From Saprospiraceae bacterium (GTDB lineage: Bacteria > Bacteroidota > Bacteroidia > Chitinophagales > Saprospiraceae), in contig JAHDBK010000198.1 of NCBI GenBank assembly GCA_020630455.1, positions 1 through 6,950 of the forward strand: a stretch of DNA of 6,950 bases. Direction: 5' to 3'. Below, one piece after another: positions 6,846 to 6,950 of this stretch; position 1 is the stretch's first letter; each line of letters starts with the position of its first letter. The notes beneath the pieces are model-generated. The model was given only the letters and a program-made list of their open reading frames with translations, ran no database searches and was not told the origin of the DNA. The translations under genes were made by a program, and so were the position numbers.

Positions 6846-6950
6846 TTATAAACTTCTGTATTTTTCATTTAATTTCGGCAATTCACGAATTAAATATTTT
6901 TTATAATTTTCTAGAAAATTCAATAAATTTCCTTTTACAAAAATTTTATG
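6846..6950 (-). CDS. Possible C-terminal end of a gene running off the window
   Basis: Reading from the window edge on the minus strand, a frame stays open for 34 codons before a TAA at 6846-6848. It encodes a Lys/Leu-rich, probably helical tail that includes NLLNFLENYKKYLIRELPKL and ends NEKYRSL. It lies just upstream of the DinB promoter element and on the same strand. In AT-rich DNA a stretch this long is suggestive but not proof of a gene. No family can be assigned. Confidence 0.42.
   Translation of the reverse strand, partial: HKIFVKGNLLNFLENYKKYLIRELPKLNEKYRSL

Overview
The window looks like chromosomal DNA of a Bacteroidota bacterium. It is very AT-rich by eye. The start codons lack clear Shine-Dalgarno sequences. 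Two upstream regions carry the phylum's -7 promoter element TAnnTTTG. The protein content also fits: a very large periplasmic TPR protein followed by a TonB-receptor-like outer-membrane barrel, plus a DinB-family protein of a type common in this phylum. No rRNA, tRNA, CRISPR, transposase, integrase or phage gene was seen.

Layout: (1) 92-559 (+) encodes a small secreted cysteine-rich protein whose predicted mature N-terminus, Cys-Ser-Cys, and downstream motifs resemble the TIMP/netrin-like (NTR) fold. (2) 560-678 is a 119-bp intergenic stretch with a TATATTTG -7 element and an isolated consensus DnaA-box 9-mer. (3) 679-3741 (+) encodes a 1020-residue exported protein made almost entirely of TPR-like repeats, about two dozen by eye. 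(4) About 3799-5442 (+) encodes a TonB-receptor-like beta-barrel with no visible plug domain. It lies close behind the TPR gene on the same strand, so the two are probably co-transcribed. (5) On the minus strand, a DinB-family protein (6279-6794) is followed by a six-span membrane protein resembling DUF6498 (5465-6247). They probably form an operon driven by a TAACTTTG element at 6816-6823. This operon converges on the TPR/barrel operon with only 22 bp between the stop codons. (6) At the right edge, 6846-6950 on the minus strand may be the C-terminal end of another gene that runs out of the window.

The strongest candidate for a little-described system is the TPR + plugless-barrel pair. I infer a periplasmic TPR scaffold working with an outer-membrane barrel, but no function can be read from sequence alone. 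The most unusual DNA-level feature is a 7-bp-periodic ACTGnnn tandem repeat at the convergent gene junction, with a degenerate relative at the 3' end of the DinB gene. Both copies supply the last codons of minus-strand genes.
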